Positions 26,101-32,560 of a DNA stretch of 64,000 bases are shown here, piece by piece; within the stretch, counting starts at the first letter, position 1, and each line of letters begins with the position of its first letter. The translations under genes and the position numbers were made by a program. The notes below the pieces were generated by a model. That model made no database searches. It was given only the letters and a program-made list of their open reading frames with translations, and was not told the origin of the DNA. Origin of the DNA: Planctomycetota bacterium (lineage in GTDB: Bacteria; Planctomycetota; Planctomycetia; Pirellulales; Lacipirellulaceae); contig JAJRSE010000074.1 of assembly GCA_024278955.1 (NCBI GenBank), positions 1-64,000 of the forward strand, given 5' to 3'.

Positions 26101-26566
26101 TAGCCTGCTGGATGCGACTCGATTCGGGCGAATTTCCTGCAAAGGGCTCGTTGGTTGACACCGAATCGGCAATGAAACTCCCAAGTTCTTCCTGCGATTC
26201 TGCTTCTCCCATTGTGGGGCCAACAGGTTCGGCGAGGACGCTCTCTTCCGACTCGATCGGCTTGAGGGTCGGAATCTCCTCCTCTGGCGAGGAATGTTCT
26301 TGAGCAGGAGTCATTTCCGAGGGGCGAGGCGGGGGGGCTATGCCCAAGATGCTCGACTCGGCGTTGATCGCAACAGTAAGCGTGGTATCGAGCAACCGCT
26401 TGGCTTGCTGGCGGGTGAGAACTTCTTTCTTGACAAGAAACTTTAGGACCGATTTGGCCGTGATGCGATGTTGACCTCGCTGAACTTTTTCTCGAATGCC
26501 TTCGAGAACGGTCGGGGGAACAAGGTCTCGCTGTTCCAGAATGTCGAGGAAATCTTCGGTGTTCAT
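23168..26566 (-). CDS. Membrane-anchored PQQ-like beta-propeller protein
   Basis: This 1132-residue protein has a cytoplasmic N-terminal helical module (about residues 1-65: TEDFLDILEQRDLVPPTVLEGIREKV...KFLVKKEVLTRQQAKRLL) of a kind I associate with planctomycete proteins. A low-complexity linker follows, then a lysine-rich block (about 155-172) and one membrane helix (about 178-202). The external part begins with TPR-like helices (about 205-400), followed by a PQQ-type beta-propeller (about 430-1130) with repeated motifs such as GALLWRKFVGFD, GKIVWRLAF and GEALWETELAV. The positive block just before the helix fixes the N-terminus inside. It most likely scaffolds protein contacts rather than binding PQQ. 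It sits between exbD and the solute-binding gene. Confidence 0.88.
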   Translation of the reverse strand: MNTEDFLDILEQRDLVPPTVLEGIREKVQRGQHRITAKSVLKFLVKKEVLTRQQAKRLLDTTLTVAINAESSILGIAPPPRPSEMTPAQEHSSPEEEIPTLKPIESEESVLAEPVGPTMGEAESQEELGSFIADSVSTNEPFAGNSPESSRIQQATPEKKKKKSQKKNRKKKNEWDSPLLLLGGGGLVVLLVTGIVFGVLLNRENSDAILAEASDFFDGSSYTQAINQYERFVENFPHHPQYSTARVKLGMAQLWKATSGATQYANVLETAQRVLDEIEDEPDFNLAQRDLATLLPKIAEGLASQAEKAESPEAVALLLEKTKTTLALCANTKFIPKTFRDEIVLEQISQTLRRVERGQLQKTQLASAMANMQAAIDSRDTAAGYRVYRELLATAPGLINNETLASKVKEISAAEQLEVRLVEELKSADTTPRSSPIVATLALAERRGKSVPNSESRLAVRIEGAIYGLNQSDGALLWRKFVGFDPDATPFRLPQGDVLVVDAVHHELLRLASDTGKIVWRLAFEGPVFRPVALGQQILVAEQSGKLHLVDPTNGNRTGYVQFSQPLAVAPAVNKQATRIYVVGSQASLFTLSAKDHSCLGVYYLGHEQGGVSTSPIVVLNKVLAAVNTGAETSQLRVLATDSEGQVIETASVRRQEGLINTRLLSAGRRVVSLTSTGQVSVYEVGAASGEESLTLLASRDPESGPPIARFGLLDEGHVWVAGTRLNKLEILPTGNRLPVRNLDSDYLGDIFDYPLQKVGNLLIHVRRPAGRAGAIVAAMKPNTGEALWETELAVPPAGSLGVDLAKKQIITATSSGATYLLDRNSMMRRVQDQPASLASTSSPIPPLTGSVDLGQGRLAIGASGAKTVLHYHSATPPGALQAISLPGPASSVPVLWEDGFVVPTEVGQVFLYDNQSGKQLGSPFQPALTPNTSYKWLAPAVFGTGDKSRLVLSDGVENIYLVARLSEPKPHLASEAVAEVGPSPLVTRLAVVGNLVCAGTAKGQLARFQLPSLEASSPLDLGAQIQWGPFVVGDRVLFATDTQELVCLDTQAEIAWRQPLQHGRLTGMPISSEGSIFVLWQQGGLSRLAVDDGSEAAYVQLDHPVVAGPVPFANRLVLSSYDGTLLIVDRP

Positions 26567-26675
26567 TTTCGGTGGCTCAAATAATGCGGGCGGTTGCCTG
26601 CGATTCTCGCAAAAGTAATTTAGAAAAACCGGGGTTAATCAAACAGCTTTGTCAGGGGGCTCAAACCAGGGAGAG

Positions 26676-27173
26676 CTACAAATCAAGATCGCCATCCTCG
26701 TAGTTCATCAAGCGAATCTCCTCCATGCCGACTCCCGAGCCTGCGTCCAGTGCCGCAACGACAAACTCGTGTCTCGAATCGCCGTTAGCTTGGACCAGCA
26801 ATTTCGCGGGTCCGCTGCTGTTGTCGCCTCGCGCTTCTCGTAGTTTCACAAGCAAGTCTTGTTTGCTGAGAACTTTTTGCTCGGCCTCCCAGGCGGGGGC
26901 CCCGACCCAAAAGACGTTGTCGCCGTCGATGCGAATGACAACGGAGTCTTCTTCGAGATCTTCGACGCTTTGAGATGCCGCGACTTCGTCTCCCACGGGC
27001 GGGACTTCAATTGATTTTTGCAACGCAAATGCGGCGGTAATCATAAAGAAAATAAGCAGCAGGAAAGTGACATCGACCATCGGGGTGAGGTCGAGCTCAT
27101 CTTCTTCCTTCCGCTCGCGCAGCCTGAGGGGGGGCTGATCGCTCGGGGGCAGGTTGTTTGAAAAGTTTTTCAT
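26676..27173 (-). CDS. ExbD/TolR family protein (second copy)
   Basis: This is a 165-residue single-pass protein of the ExbD/TolR family, the stator-associated partner that couples proton flow through ExbB/TolQ to envelope work. The helix ELDLTPMVDVTFLLLIFFMITAAF (about residues 26-49) contains the essential membrane aspartate in PMVDVTF. The periplasmic domain ends GVGMEEIRLMNYEDGDLDL. It lies 18 bases after the other exbD-like gene, and having two non-identical ExbD copies is common where a heteromeric pair is used. Confidence 0.93.
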   Translation of the reverse strand: MKNFSNNLPPSDQPPLRLRERKEEDELDLTPMVDVTFLLLIFFMITAAFALQKSIEVPPVGDEVAASQSVEDLEEDSVVIRIDGDNVFWVGAPAWEAEQKVLSKQDLLVKLREARGDNSSGPAKLLVQANGDSRHEFVVAALDAGSGVGMEEIRLMNYEDGDLDL

Positions 27174-27191
27174 GCGATAGGTGTTACTGGG

Positions 27192-27683
27192 TCAGTCGGA
27201 TTCTAGCACGGCGAGATGAATCTTGGTTCCTTCAACGGCCGACACGGCCTTGATGATTCGAGCAACTTCGCGTGAAGCGACGTTGCGATCGGCTTTAATG
27301 ATTACGCTTTCTTTACCTTCTTGCTGACGAGCCTTTTTGAGGGCTTCTTCGATCAGCCCACGCTGCTGCTGGCTGTCGTCGGGCAAACGTGCGGATTCGA
27401 TTTTCCCATCGGCAAGATAAACGGGAGCCAAGTCGGCCCCCTCGTCGCTCAGGGTGATGATTACCGCTTCTCTTTCGCCTACCCCCTTGCCATGCCGGGC
27501 CGAGGGCAATTCGATCGACGATTTTTGGTCGGGTGTGGAGCAAACAAGAAAGAAAATCAACAGGAGGAACGTGATGTCGATCATCGGCGTGATGTCCATG
27601 TCGGCCTCTTCACGCTGCTTGCGTTTGCGCAGCAGGGGCCCTGGAAAGGCGTCGGGGACCGGGGTGGTTGCGTCTGTCGACAT
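27192..27683 (-). CDS. ExbD/TolR family protein (first copy)
   Basis: The 163-residue product has the same ExbD/TolR plan as its downstream neighbour: a basic cytoplasmic N-terminus, a helix with the proton-path aspartate (DMDITPMIDITFLLLIFFLV, about residues 28-47) and a periplasmic domain with EGKESVIIKADRNVASREVARIIKAV, which matches the family's conserved strand-helix segment. It is 63 bases after the exbB-like gene and 18 before the second exbD. The two copies differ considerably outside the membrane helix, so this is an old duplication. Confidence 0.93.
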   Translation of the reverse strand: MSTDATTPVPDAFPGPLLRKRKQREEADMDITPMIDITFLLLIFFLVCSTPDQKSSIELPSARHGKGVGEREAVIITLSDEGADLAPVYLADGKIESARLPDDSQQQRGLIEEALKKARQQEGKESVIIKADRNVASREVARIIKAVSAVEGTKIHLAVLESD

Positions 27684-27746
27684 TACAAAAAACTTCCATT
27701 GATTGCCCGCGAAAGATCGCGGAGTTCTGTGAAAACACGAGTCGTA

Positions 27747-28379
27747 CTAAGAGCCCGGAATGGCAGTTTTAAGGCTTTCAAAAAGGCGTCTTAGTCCGAG
27801 CCCAATCAGATCTTCGGTCTTACTTAGGCGAATGTTGATGCTCGCGGTACACAAAACAAGCGGAACCGCGATTGCCAGTCCGCAAGCCGTGGTGATGAGA
27901 GCAAATTGGATATCCTCTGCCATTTGGATGGTGTCGACTTTATCGCCGCTGCTAAGGTTTGCAAATGCGCCCATCATTCCGACCACGGTGCCAAGCAGTC
28001 CGATCATCGGTGCGCTTTTGATTACCGTGTTGACCCAGCTCAGACGGTGGTCGATATCGGTGAGCACGTCTTGCTGGAATCGTTCGGCAACCCGATGCTG
28101 GAGTTTTTCGTAACCTAGTTCGCGATTGTCGATCGCGTAGAGCGCGAGCTGGGGCATCGCCCGGCGGTCGTCGTCGCAAAGTTCCATTGCTGCGCTGTAG
28201 TTTCTGGCAACGAGCGTTTCTTCTAGCTCGCTAAGAAACTCATCCTGTTCCTCTTCGCTCGCAAAACGAGTGTTCGCCACGCGTTGCCAAACCATGAGAA
28301 CACAATAGGCTCCCCAAAGGGCGAGTCCTGCTAGTAACGCATAAATTGCGTAACCAGCGGCAAGAAATAAAGTTTCCAT
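27747..28379 (-). CDS. MotA/TolQ/ExbB proton channel family protein
   Basis: The 210-residue product has three membrane helices (about 7-29, 118-142 and 160-185) and the family's conserved loop and helices, NTVIKSAPMIGLLGTVVGMMGAF and DIQFALITTACGLAIAVPLVL. These form the channel of ExbB/TolQ, in which proton flow drives a periplasmic partner. The cytoplasmic loop (about 30-115) has the usual acidic and helical character. It directly precedes the two exbD-like genes and follows a single-pass protein that could play the TonB or TolA role. No TonB-dependent receptor gene is seen in the window. Confidence 0.94.
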   Translation of the reverse strand: METLFLAAGYAIYALLAGLALWGAYCVLMVWQRVANTRFASEEEQDEFLSELEETLVARNYSAAMELCDDDRRAMPQLALYAIDNRELGYEKLQHRVAERFQQDVLTDIDHRLSWVNTVIKSAPMIGLLGTVVGMMGAFANLSSGDKVDTIQMAEDIQFALITTACGLAIAVPLVLCTASINIRLSKTEDLIGLGLRRLFESLKTAIPGS

Positions 28380-28412
28380 CGTTGGGTTACTTCACTTTCG
28401 AGTAAGGGAAAT

Positions 28413-29270
28413 CTAAAAATACTTCTGGTCGAGAACTTCAAAGGTAAATTGGTCGCGGCCGGGTACGACCGTGAAGACGGTTTCTCGAATTGTGTTCACG
28501 TCGCGATCTTCGGAATACTTTTTTTCAAGTGTCCAAAGGACGCTTTCTAGTTCAAACGGATAAAAAAGAAGCACGATGGTCCCATGGCGAGCAATATCGG
28601 CCTTTCGAGCCAAGCGGTTGGTCAAAGCGGGCATCGGCCCGTCGGCTGCGGAAGTGTAGCCTCGTGTTTCCTTGCCGGGCTTCTCGCTTCGTTGCTTCGG
28701 GGTTGTGCTGACTTCGGACGCATAGTGGACCAAATTATCGCGACCTAAGACGCCGATTTCGATTTTATGAAAATCGAGCCACCGGGCAAATTCGGCTTCG
28801 TTGTCGGGATCAAAACGAATCTTCCATCGTTGCCAGCGAGGGATTCTTTCGACAACGCCATCTCCGCCGGGGCCAGCCATCCTTGCATCTCCCAGTCCTT
28901 TGCCCTTGCCGGCCTTATCCTCCGCTTCGAGCGTCTCGTCCGAAAGCAAAGCCTGCTTGGTCGAAGCGGCGCTGGTCAGGGCGTCTAGGGTGTCTTGAAG
29001 TTGAGGCTCGGAGAGATCGGGCGCTTCCTCCGCGCCTGGCGGATCGGGTTCGGTGGCGAGCCCCTGGTTGGCATTGGCTGAGGTCGCCTCGACCGGGACA
29101 ACCGGGATGGGCTCGATCGACGGGAATCTTCGGTTGGCAAAGAAAACCACCAACAGTCCAGAAACCGTAAGCCCCACCATCAGCAACAGAGCGATCAACA
29201 GCGTAGACGTGCGATCGTAGGTGTTAACCGATAACCGGTATTTTCGTTTTGTTGCTTGGGCTTTTGGCAT
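28413..29270 (-). CDS. Single-pass envelope protein with TonB-like layout
   Basis: This 285-residue protein has a short basic cytoplasmic start, one membrane helix (about residues 23-45: TLLIALLLMVGLTVSGLLVVFF) and a proline- and acid-rich linker (about 50-150, PSIEPIPVVPVEATSAN). It ends in a compact C-terminal domain (about 155-285). That order resembles TonB or TolA. I see no TonB C-terminal motif such as YP, so homology is not shown. It sits 33 bases before the exbB-like gene and 54 after the toroid gene. The C-terminal domain ends FTVVPGRDQFTFEVLDQKYF. The role as mechanical partner of the ExbBD motor is inference from layout and position. Confidence 0.8.
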   Translation of the reverse strand: MPKAQATKRKYRLSVNTYDRTSTLLIALLLMVGLTVSGLLVVFFANRRFPSIEPIPVVPVEATSANANQGLATEPDPPGAEEAPDLSEPQLQDTLDALTSAASTKQALLSDETLEAEDKAGKGKGLGDARMAGPGGDGVVERIPRWQRWKIRFDPDNEAEFARWLDFHKIEIGVLGRDNLVHYASEVSTTPKQRSEKPGKETRGYTSAADGPMPALTNRLARKADIARHGTIVLLFYPFELESVLWTLEKKYSEDRDVNTIRETVFTVVPGRDQFTFEVLDQKYF

Positions 29271-29324
29271 AGGTAGCGTTTGGTGATTTCTTGAGCGTTT
29301 GAATTGAACGGTAAACCATGCACC

Positions 29325-30974
29325 TTAGGGCAATAAAGGGGCGTCGGGGCGGATTCGATGGTACCAGACTTTCCACTTATCGAGGGCGTCGAATTGCTGG
29401 GTCTCGTTAAAGTTGTCGGGGAGCCCAAACCCACCAAATCGTCGGCTGACAAAACGAAGGCCATCACGAGCTTCACGTACGACCCGATGGTCTGGATCGG
29501 TCATCGCGTAGAGAAGAGTCGGCACGTAATCCAAGTCTCGAAGCTGCGAGAGAGCACGGACCGAGAGCAAGCGGGCGTCTGGAACTCCGCTCTTGACGAT
29601 TTGTTGCAACCTTCTAGCTTCCTCAGGTCCTGCCAGAGAAACTTGTAAAGAATCGGCATTGCTCAGCAACGATTCAAATCCCTCGTTGCCTGCATCTTCG
29701 AGAGCTTTGAGTAACTGATTCATCTCGGCGGGCTTCTTTTCGGCAACGAGCCTGCCTTGCTTCATTTTCATTCGTGAGAGGTCTGCTTGAAGACCTCGCC
29801 CTCCGACCAAAGTCCCCTGGCCGAGGCTCGATCGGATACTCTTCTGTGTCGATCTCATAAGAAAAAGCACCGCAAAAGCGGTCGAGCAGGGCTTTCCCGA
29901 TCTGCCAAGCCAGCTTCCATCCTCCGCTTGTTTTCTCTTGAGGTATTGATACCCGTCCTGATACCACTTCGGTTCGTCGGGAGCATCTCCGGTTAAGAGT
30001 TCATCAAAGCTTTTGAAGCGTTCGAGCGAGTAGAGAAGGTAGCAGGGATAGTGCCAGGTACTTAACAAACTAGCCTGGGAATTTTTTTGATACCATTTTC
30101 GTCCCCTGGTAATGGCTTCGTTCAGGCGGCCTCGATCAACGGCACTGCCATGGAGTGTGCGCACCACTTTGTCTGCGGAGGCTTCAACTCGCTTTAAGGA
30201 AGAAGGGAGATGGTTATTTTGAGTTGCCGCATCTTGCGGAGTCACTTCCGTGGTCAATCTTCCGGCAGGCTGAGTTAGCCCCATAACATTCGCAAGAATC
30301 ATCGTGCTGCCGAGTCCTGCTGCCAGCATGCTTAGCGAAGTTTCGTTTTGTTTGACAAGCGATTCGCCTTGGGGATCTTTTCCCTGGTATCCCCATACCC
30401 CTGAGGGGTCTTGGGTACGCAAGAGCCAGTTGAGACAGTTCTCGACGGAGTCGACCTTAGGAGAGATCCCGGCTTGGAGCATCTGCCAGTAGCTCAGTGC
30501 TGCGTATTGTGTTTGCGAAGTGTCTCCTGTGGCAGAATTCGGGTATCCCCAACCCCCATGAGATTTCTGGGCCTGCGCAAGCGCCCCAGCGTAGCGGCTA
30601 ATCAACTCGCGGTGTTTGGAAGGGTCGAGTTCTGAAAGAAAGATTACCGCTAATCCCCAGTGGTAAACCCTTTCTCGACCAAGCTTCAAGGGATCGGTCG
30701 ACTTGCAAGCCTGTAATGCATCGGCAATGCGAGGATGATCGGGAGAGACGCCTTCTTTTATGAACGCCAAGGCAATCAAGCACTTGCCACCCAGGCGACC
30801 CTCTGAGGTGGTTTCAAGAAAGTTGAGGCCTTTCTTAATCAGCTCGCGAACCTCAGGGCTTTCGGGCGTGACCGCTTTGGTATCTCCAGCAAAAATTCCC
30901 TGGCAAAGAATTAAGGAGGCGAGAATAAAAAGAGTTTGGCAACGGAATGCAAAGCGTCTGGGCTTTGACCGCAT
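29325..30974 (-). CDS. Secreted prenyltransferase/squalene-oxidase-repeat toroid protein
   Basis: The 549-residue product starts with a signal peptide (MRSKPRRFAFRCQTLFILASLILCQGIFA) and continues with alpha/alpha-toroid repeats of the terpenoid-cyclase and prenyltransferase type (about 25-400). Examples are GLNFLETTSEGRLGGKCLIALAF, HGGWGYPNSATGDTSQTQYAALSYWQML and LRTQDPSGVWGYQG. A C-terminal HEAT-like helical segment (about 450-530) follows. In planctomycetes such secreted toroids are common; enzymatic activity is not shown and I see no DXDD acid motif. I take 30974 as start because the signal peptide begins there; the frame is open to an ATG at 31028. It is the first gene of the ExbBD operon. 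A second toroid gene lies at 37217. Confidence 0.85.
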   Translation of the reverse strand: MRSKPRRFAFRCQTLFILASLILCQGIFAGDTKAVTPESPEVRELIKKGLNFLETTSEGRLGGKCLIALAFIKEGVSPDHPRIADALQACKSTDPLKLGRERVYHWGLAVIFLSELDPSKHRELISRYAGALAQAQKSHGGWGYPNSATGDTSQTQYAALSYWQMLQAGISPKVDSVENCLNWLLRTQDPSGVWGYQGKDPQGESLVKQNETSLSMLAAGLGSTMILANVMGLTQPAGRLTTEVTPQDAATQNNHLPSSLKRVEASADKVVRTLHGSAVDRGRLNEAITRGRKWYQKNSQASLLSTWHYPCYLLYSLERFKSFDELLTGDAPDEPKWYQDGYQYLKRKQAEDGSWLGRSGKPCSTAFAVLFLMRSTQKSIRSSLGQGTLVGGRGLQADLSRMKMKQGRLVAEKKPAEMNQLLKALEDAGNEGFESLLSNADSLQVSLAGPEEARRLQQIVKSGVPDARLLSVRALSQLRDLDYVPTLLYAMTDPDHRVVREARDGLRFVSRRFGGFGLPDNFNETQQFDALDKWKVWYHRIRPDAPLLP

Positions 30975-31318
30975 CGTCCCGGCTAATGGCGGGCAGTTGC
31001 AAAGCGCGCATCTGTACATATCAGCCATAGAAGACCTGTTGATTCTCTACCCGTGTTCCAAGAAAGATAGGCGGCAACAAACACGAAGCAACCAGTTGCC
31101 TAGCCTATGGGATTGGCTACTTAGCAAGGTAGGCTGCTGGAGATTCCGGCGAGAATTGCCTCATGGTTTCGCCGGAATAGGATGCTTGCACCAGTTGGGC
31201 TCATTAGACTGGCAGAAACCCGAATGTCAAGCAAGCGAAAGCCGGCGAGGAGAATTGACATCCCGCTCGCAGCAACTTACTATGTGGGGCTTCCAGACAT
31301 TCGGCAGAGTGCAAGGAA

Positions 31319-31391
31319 GGTCAGGTAGCTCAGTTGGTAGAGCAATGGACTGAAAATCCATGTGTCGGCGGTTCGAGCCCGCCCCTGACCA
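31319..31391 (+). tRNA. tRNA-Phe (GAA anticodon)
   Basis: A complete 73-base cloverleaf is visible. The acceptor stem GGTCAGG (31319-31325) pairs with CCTGACC (31384-31390), followed by discriminator A at 31391. The anticodon stem ATGGA/TCCAT encloses the loop CTGAAAA, with anticodon GAA at 31352-31354, and the T-arm has GTTCGAGCC. The D-arm AGCTCAGTTGGTAGAGC is standard. The 3' CCA is not encoded. The run CTTTTTCTT just after the gene may serve as its terminator. It stands alone between two divergent large operons. Confidence 0.98.
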
Positions 31392-31462
31392 CTTTTTCTT
31401 AGAGCCTACTATTCTTTGAGGCTAGCCAGATCGCTTCGCGATGAGGTCACCTTGCCCTCGCT

Positions 31463-31540
31463 GCTTGGTTTTCGGGTGCCACTGCTGGCTTGTCCAGCAG
31501 TGCGAAGCGGGTACCAGGCGTCCACTGCTGGAGCACCTCA
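31463..31540. repeat. Dispersed palindromic repeat, degenerate copy
   Basis: Bases 31463-31502 match 6904-6943 with one difference. They include the left arm GGGTGCCACTGCTGG and nine bases of the right arm, after which the sequence departs (CGAAGCGGGTACC). A further CCACTGCTGG follows near 31532. The copy sits about 70 bases after tRNA-Phe, and tRNA 3' ends are common landing sites for such elements. Confidence 0.6.
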
Positions 31541-31650
31541 ATTTCTGGGCAATAGGGGCACCTTTAGCGCATGAAAAAACCGCTCTCTGGTGCGATTCTC
31601 GTGGCTGGGCGACCAGGCACTCTACGAAGCGAACCTTTGAGCGGTAATTA

Positions 31651-31673
31651 GCTTAGTTTTTCGGTTTCTAAGC
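31651..31673 (-). terminator. Weak terminator candidate after the HU-like gene
   Basis: GCTTAG (31651-31656) and CTAAGC (31668-31673) form a six-base stem with an 11-base loop, 15 bases past the HU-like stop. Outer bases AGCGG/CCGCT could extend pairing with a bulge. No T-tract follows on the minus strand. Confidence 0.3.
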
Positions 31674-31687
31674 CGCTAAACTCAACT

Positions 31688-32008
31688 CTATAAAACCATG
31701 TCTTTCAGCTTCTTTAGCGGGCGAACCTTTACCACATTTCGGGCAGGCTTTGCCTTGAAAATGGTCTTCTCTCCCGTGAAAGGATTGACACCCTCTCGCT
31801 CGGGGGTTGCCGGCTTGTTTTGAACAACGATCTTGCACAGGCCTGGCAGGGTGAACGTCAGTGCGCCGGTCTTGCCGAGTGCCTTGCCGATTTCATCGTT
31901 CAAGGCATCGAAGACAGCGCTGACGTCTTTTTTCGCCAATCCGGTGCTCTCCGAGATGTTGTTGTAAATTTCAGTCTTGGTAGGTGGCTTTGCTGCGGCT
32001 TCTGTCAT
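31688..32008 (-). CDS. HU/IHF-family DNA-binding protein
   Basis: The 106-residue product is a small DNABII-family protein of the HU type, which bends and compacts DNA as a dimer. The recognised parts are TKTEIYNNISESTGLAKKDVSAVFDALNDEI (the helical base), LPGLCKIVVQNKPATPEREGVNPFTGEKTIFKAKPA (the beta-arm, with the conserved arm-tip region NPFTGE) and the final strand-helix VVKVRPLKKLKDMVL. It is slightly longer than HU because of an alanine- and proline-rich start and a lysine-rich end. The start at 32008 has a perfect AGGAGG eight bases upstream, which rules out the long upstream extension to 32188. Confidence 0.94.
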   Translation of the reverse strand: MTEAAAKPPTKTEIYNNISESTGLAKKDVSAVFDALNDEIGKALGKTGALTFTLPGLCKIVVQNKPATPEREGVNPFTGEKTIFKAKPARNVVKVRPLKKLKDMVL

Positions 32009-32560
32009 TTTTGAAACCCTCCTCAGTGTTTGTGGGGTGCTTGTGGGTGGTGTTTGTAAATGGTCTGGATATTCGGGACGTCCTAGAAATCTAGCATCCC
32101 GTGGACCCTTAGTGCTGACTTTTAAGATTGCTGGCACTAAATTACAAGCCGTATTGACAGAAATACCGGCAAAAACAGGGTATTTCAATGAAATCGTCCG
32201 GAAAAAGAGCCGACGGCGAGGAAATAGGCGCTTTTGGAGGATGGGGGTGACCGAAGTAGATACCCCCCGTTGGGGTGGTTTTAATCGAAACCCTCAACCG
32301 AATTGATCTATTTTGACATGCGATGTAAACTTATGATGGCAAATACGTTACGCCACTTGTGCTGTCTCAGTGCCAGCTAGGTTCCTAGTCACTGCGCTCT
32401 TGGAAGAGCTTTTTGGGAACTTTGCAAGGCCGTCCAGCTTCCAAGTTATGTGTCGCAGCCTGTTGCTATGCCAATTACCAGTCGTATGTCGCTGTGACTA
32501 GCTCTGGTCGGCCCTTTTCGGCATCAGGATGCTGGCAGAAGGAGAAAGGACGGTCCATCA
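32009..32560. other. Divergent intergenic region, 552 bp
   Basis: This gap separates the HU-like gene (minus) from the giant propeller gene (plus) and should contain both promoters. No gene is seen. It holds an 8-bp dyad at 32160-32186, a CCCC/GGGG hairpin near 32264-32278 followed by TTTT, and TTGACA at 32315-32320 without a well-spaced -10 box. The plus-strand gene has a clear ribosome site AAGGAGAAAGGA at 32539-32550. Confidence 0.4.
32160..32186 (-). promoter_or_regulatory. Dyad overlapping a candidate HU promoter
   Basis: GAAATACC (32160-32167) and GGTATTTC (32179-32186) form a perfect 8-bp inverted repeat with an 11-base centre. On the minus strand a possible TTGAAA and TATTTC pair lies 17 bases apart across the same dyad, about 150 bases before the HU-like start. 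It could be a regulated promoter. The -10 match is only three of six bases. Confidence 0.3.

Noticed and set aside
31319-31540. Integrated mobile element at tRNA-Phe
   Set aside because: There is a repeat copy near the tRNA 3' end but no integrase gene and no duplicated tRNA end, so an integrated island is not supported.
32009-32188. Extension of the HU-like gene to 32188
   Set aside because: A perfect AGGAGG precedes the ATG at 32008 and the extension has no HU resemblance.
32315-32320. TTGACA as a -35 box for the giant propeller gene
   Set aside because: No -10 box is found at 16-18 bases; the nearest TATGAT lies only 13 bases downstream.
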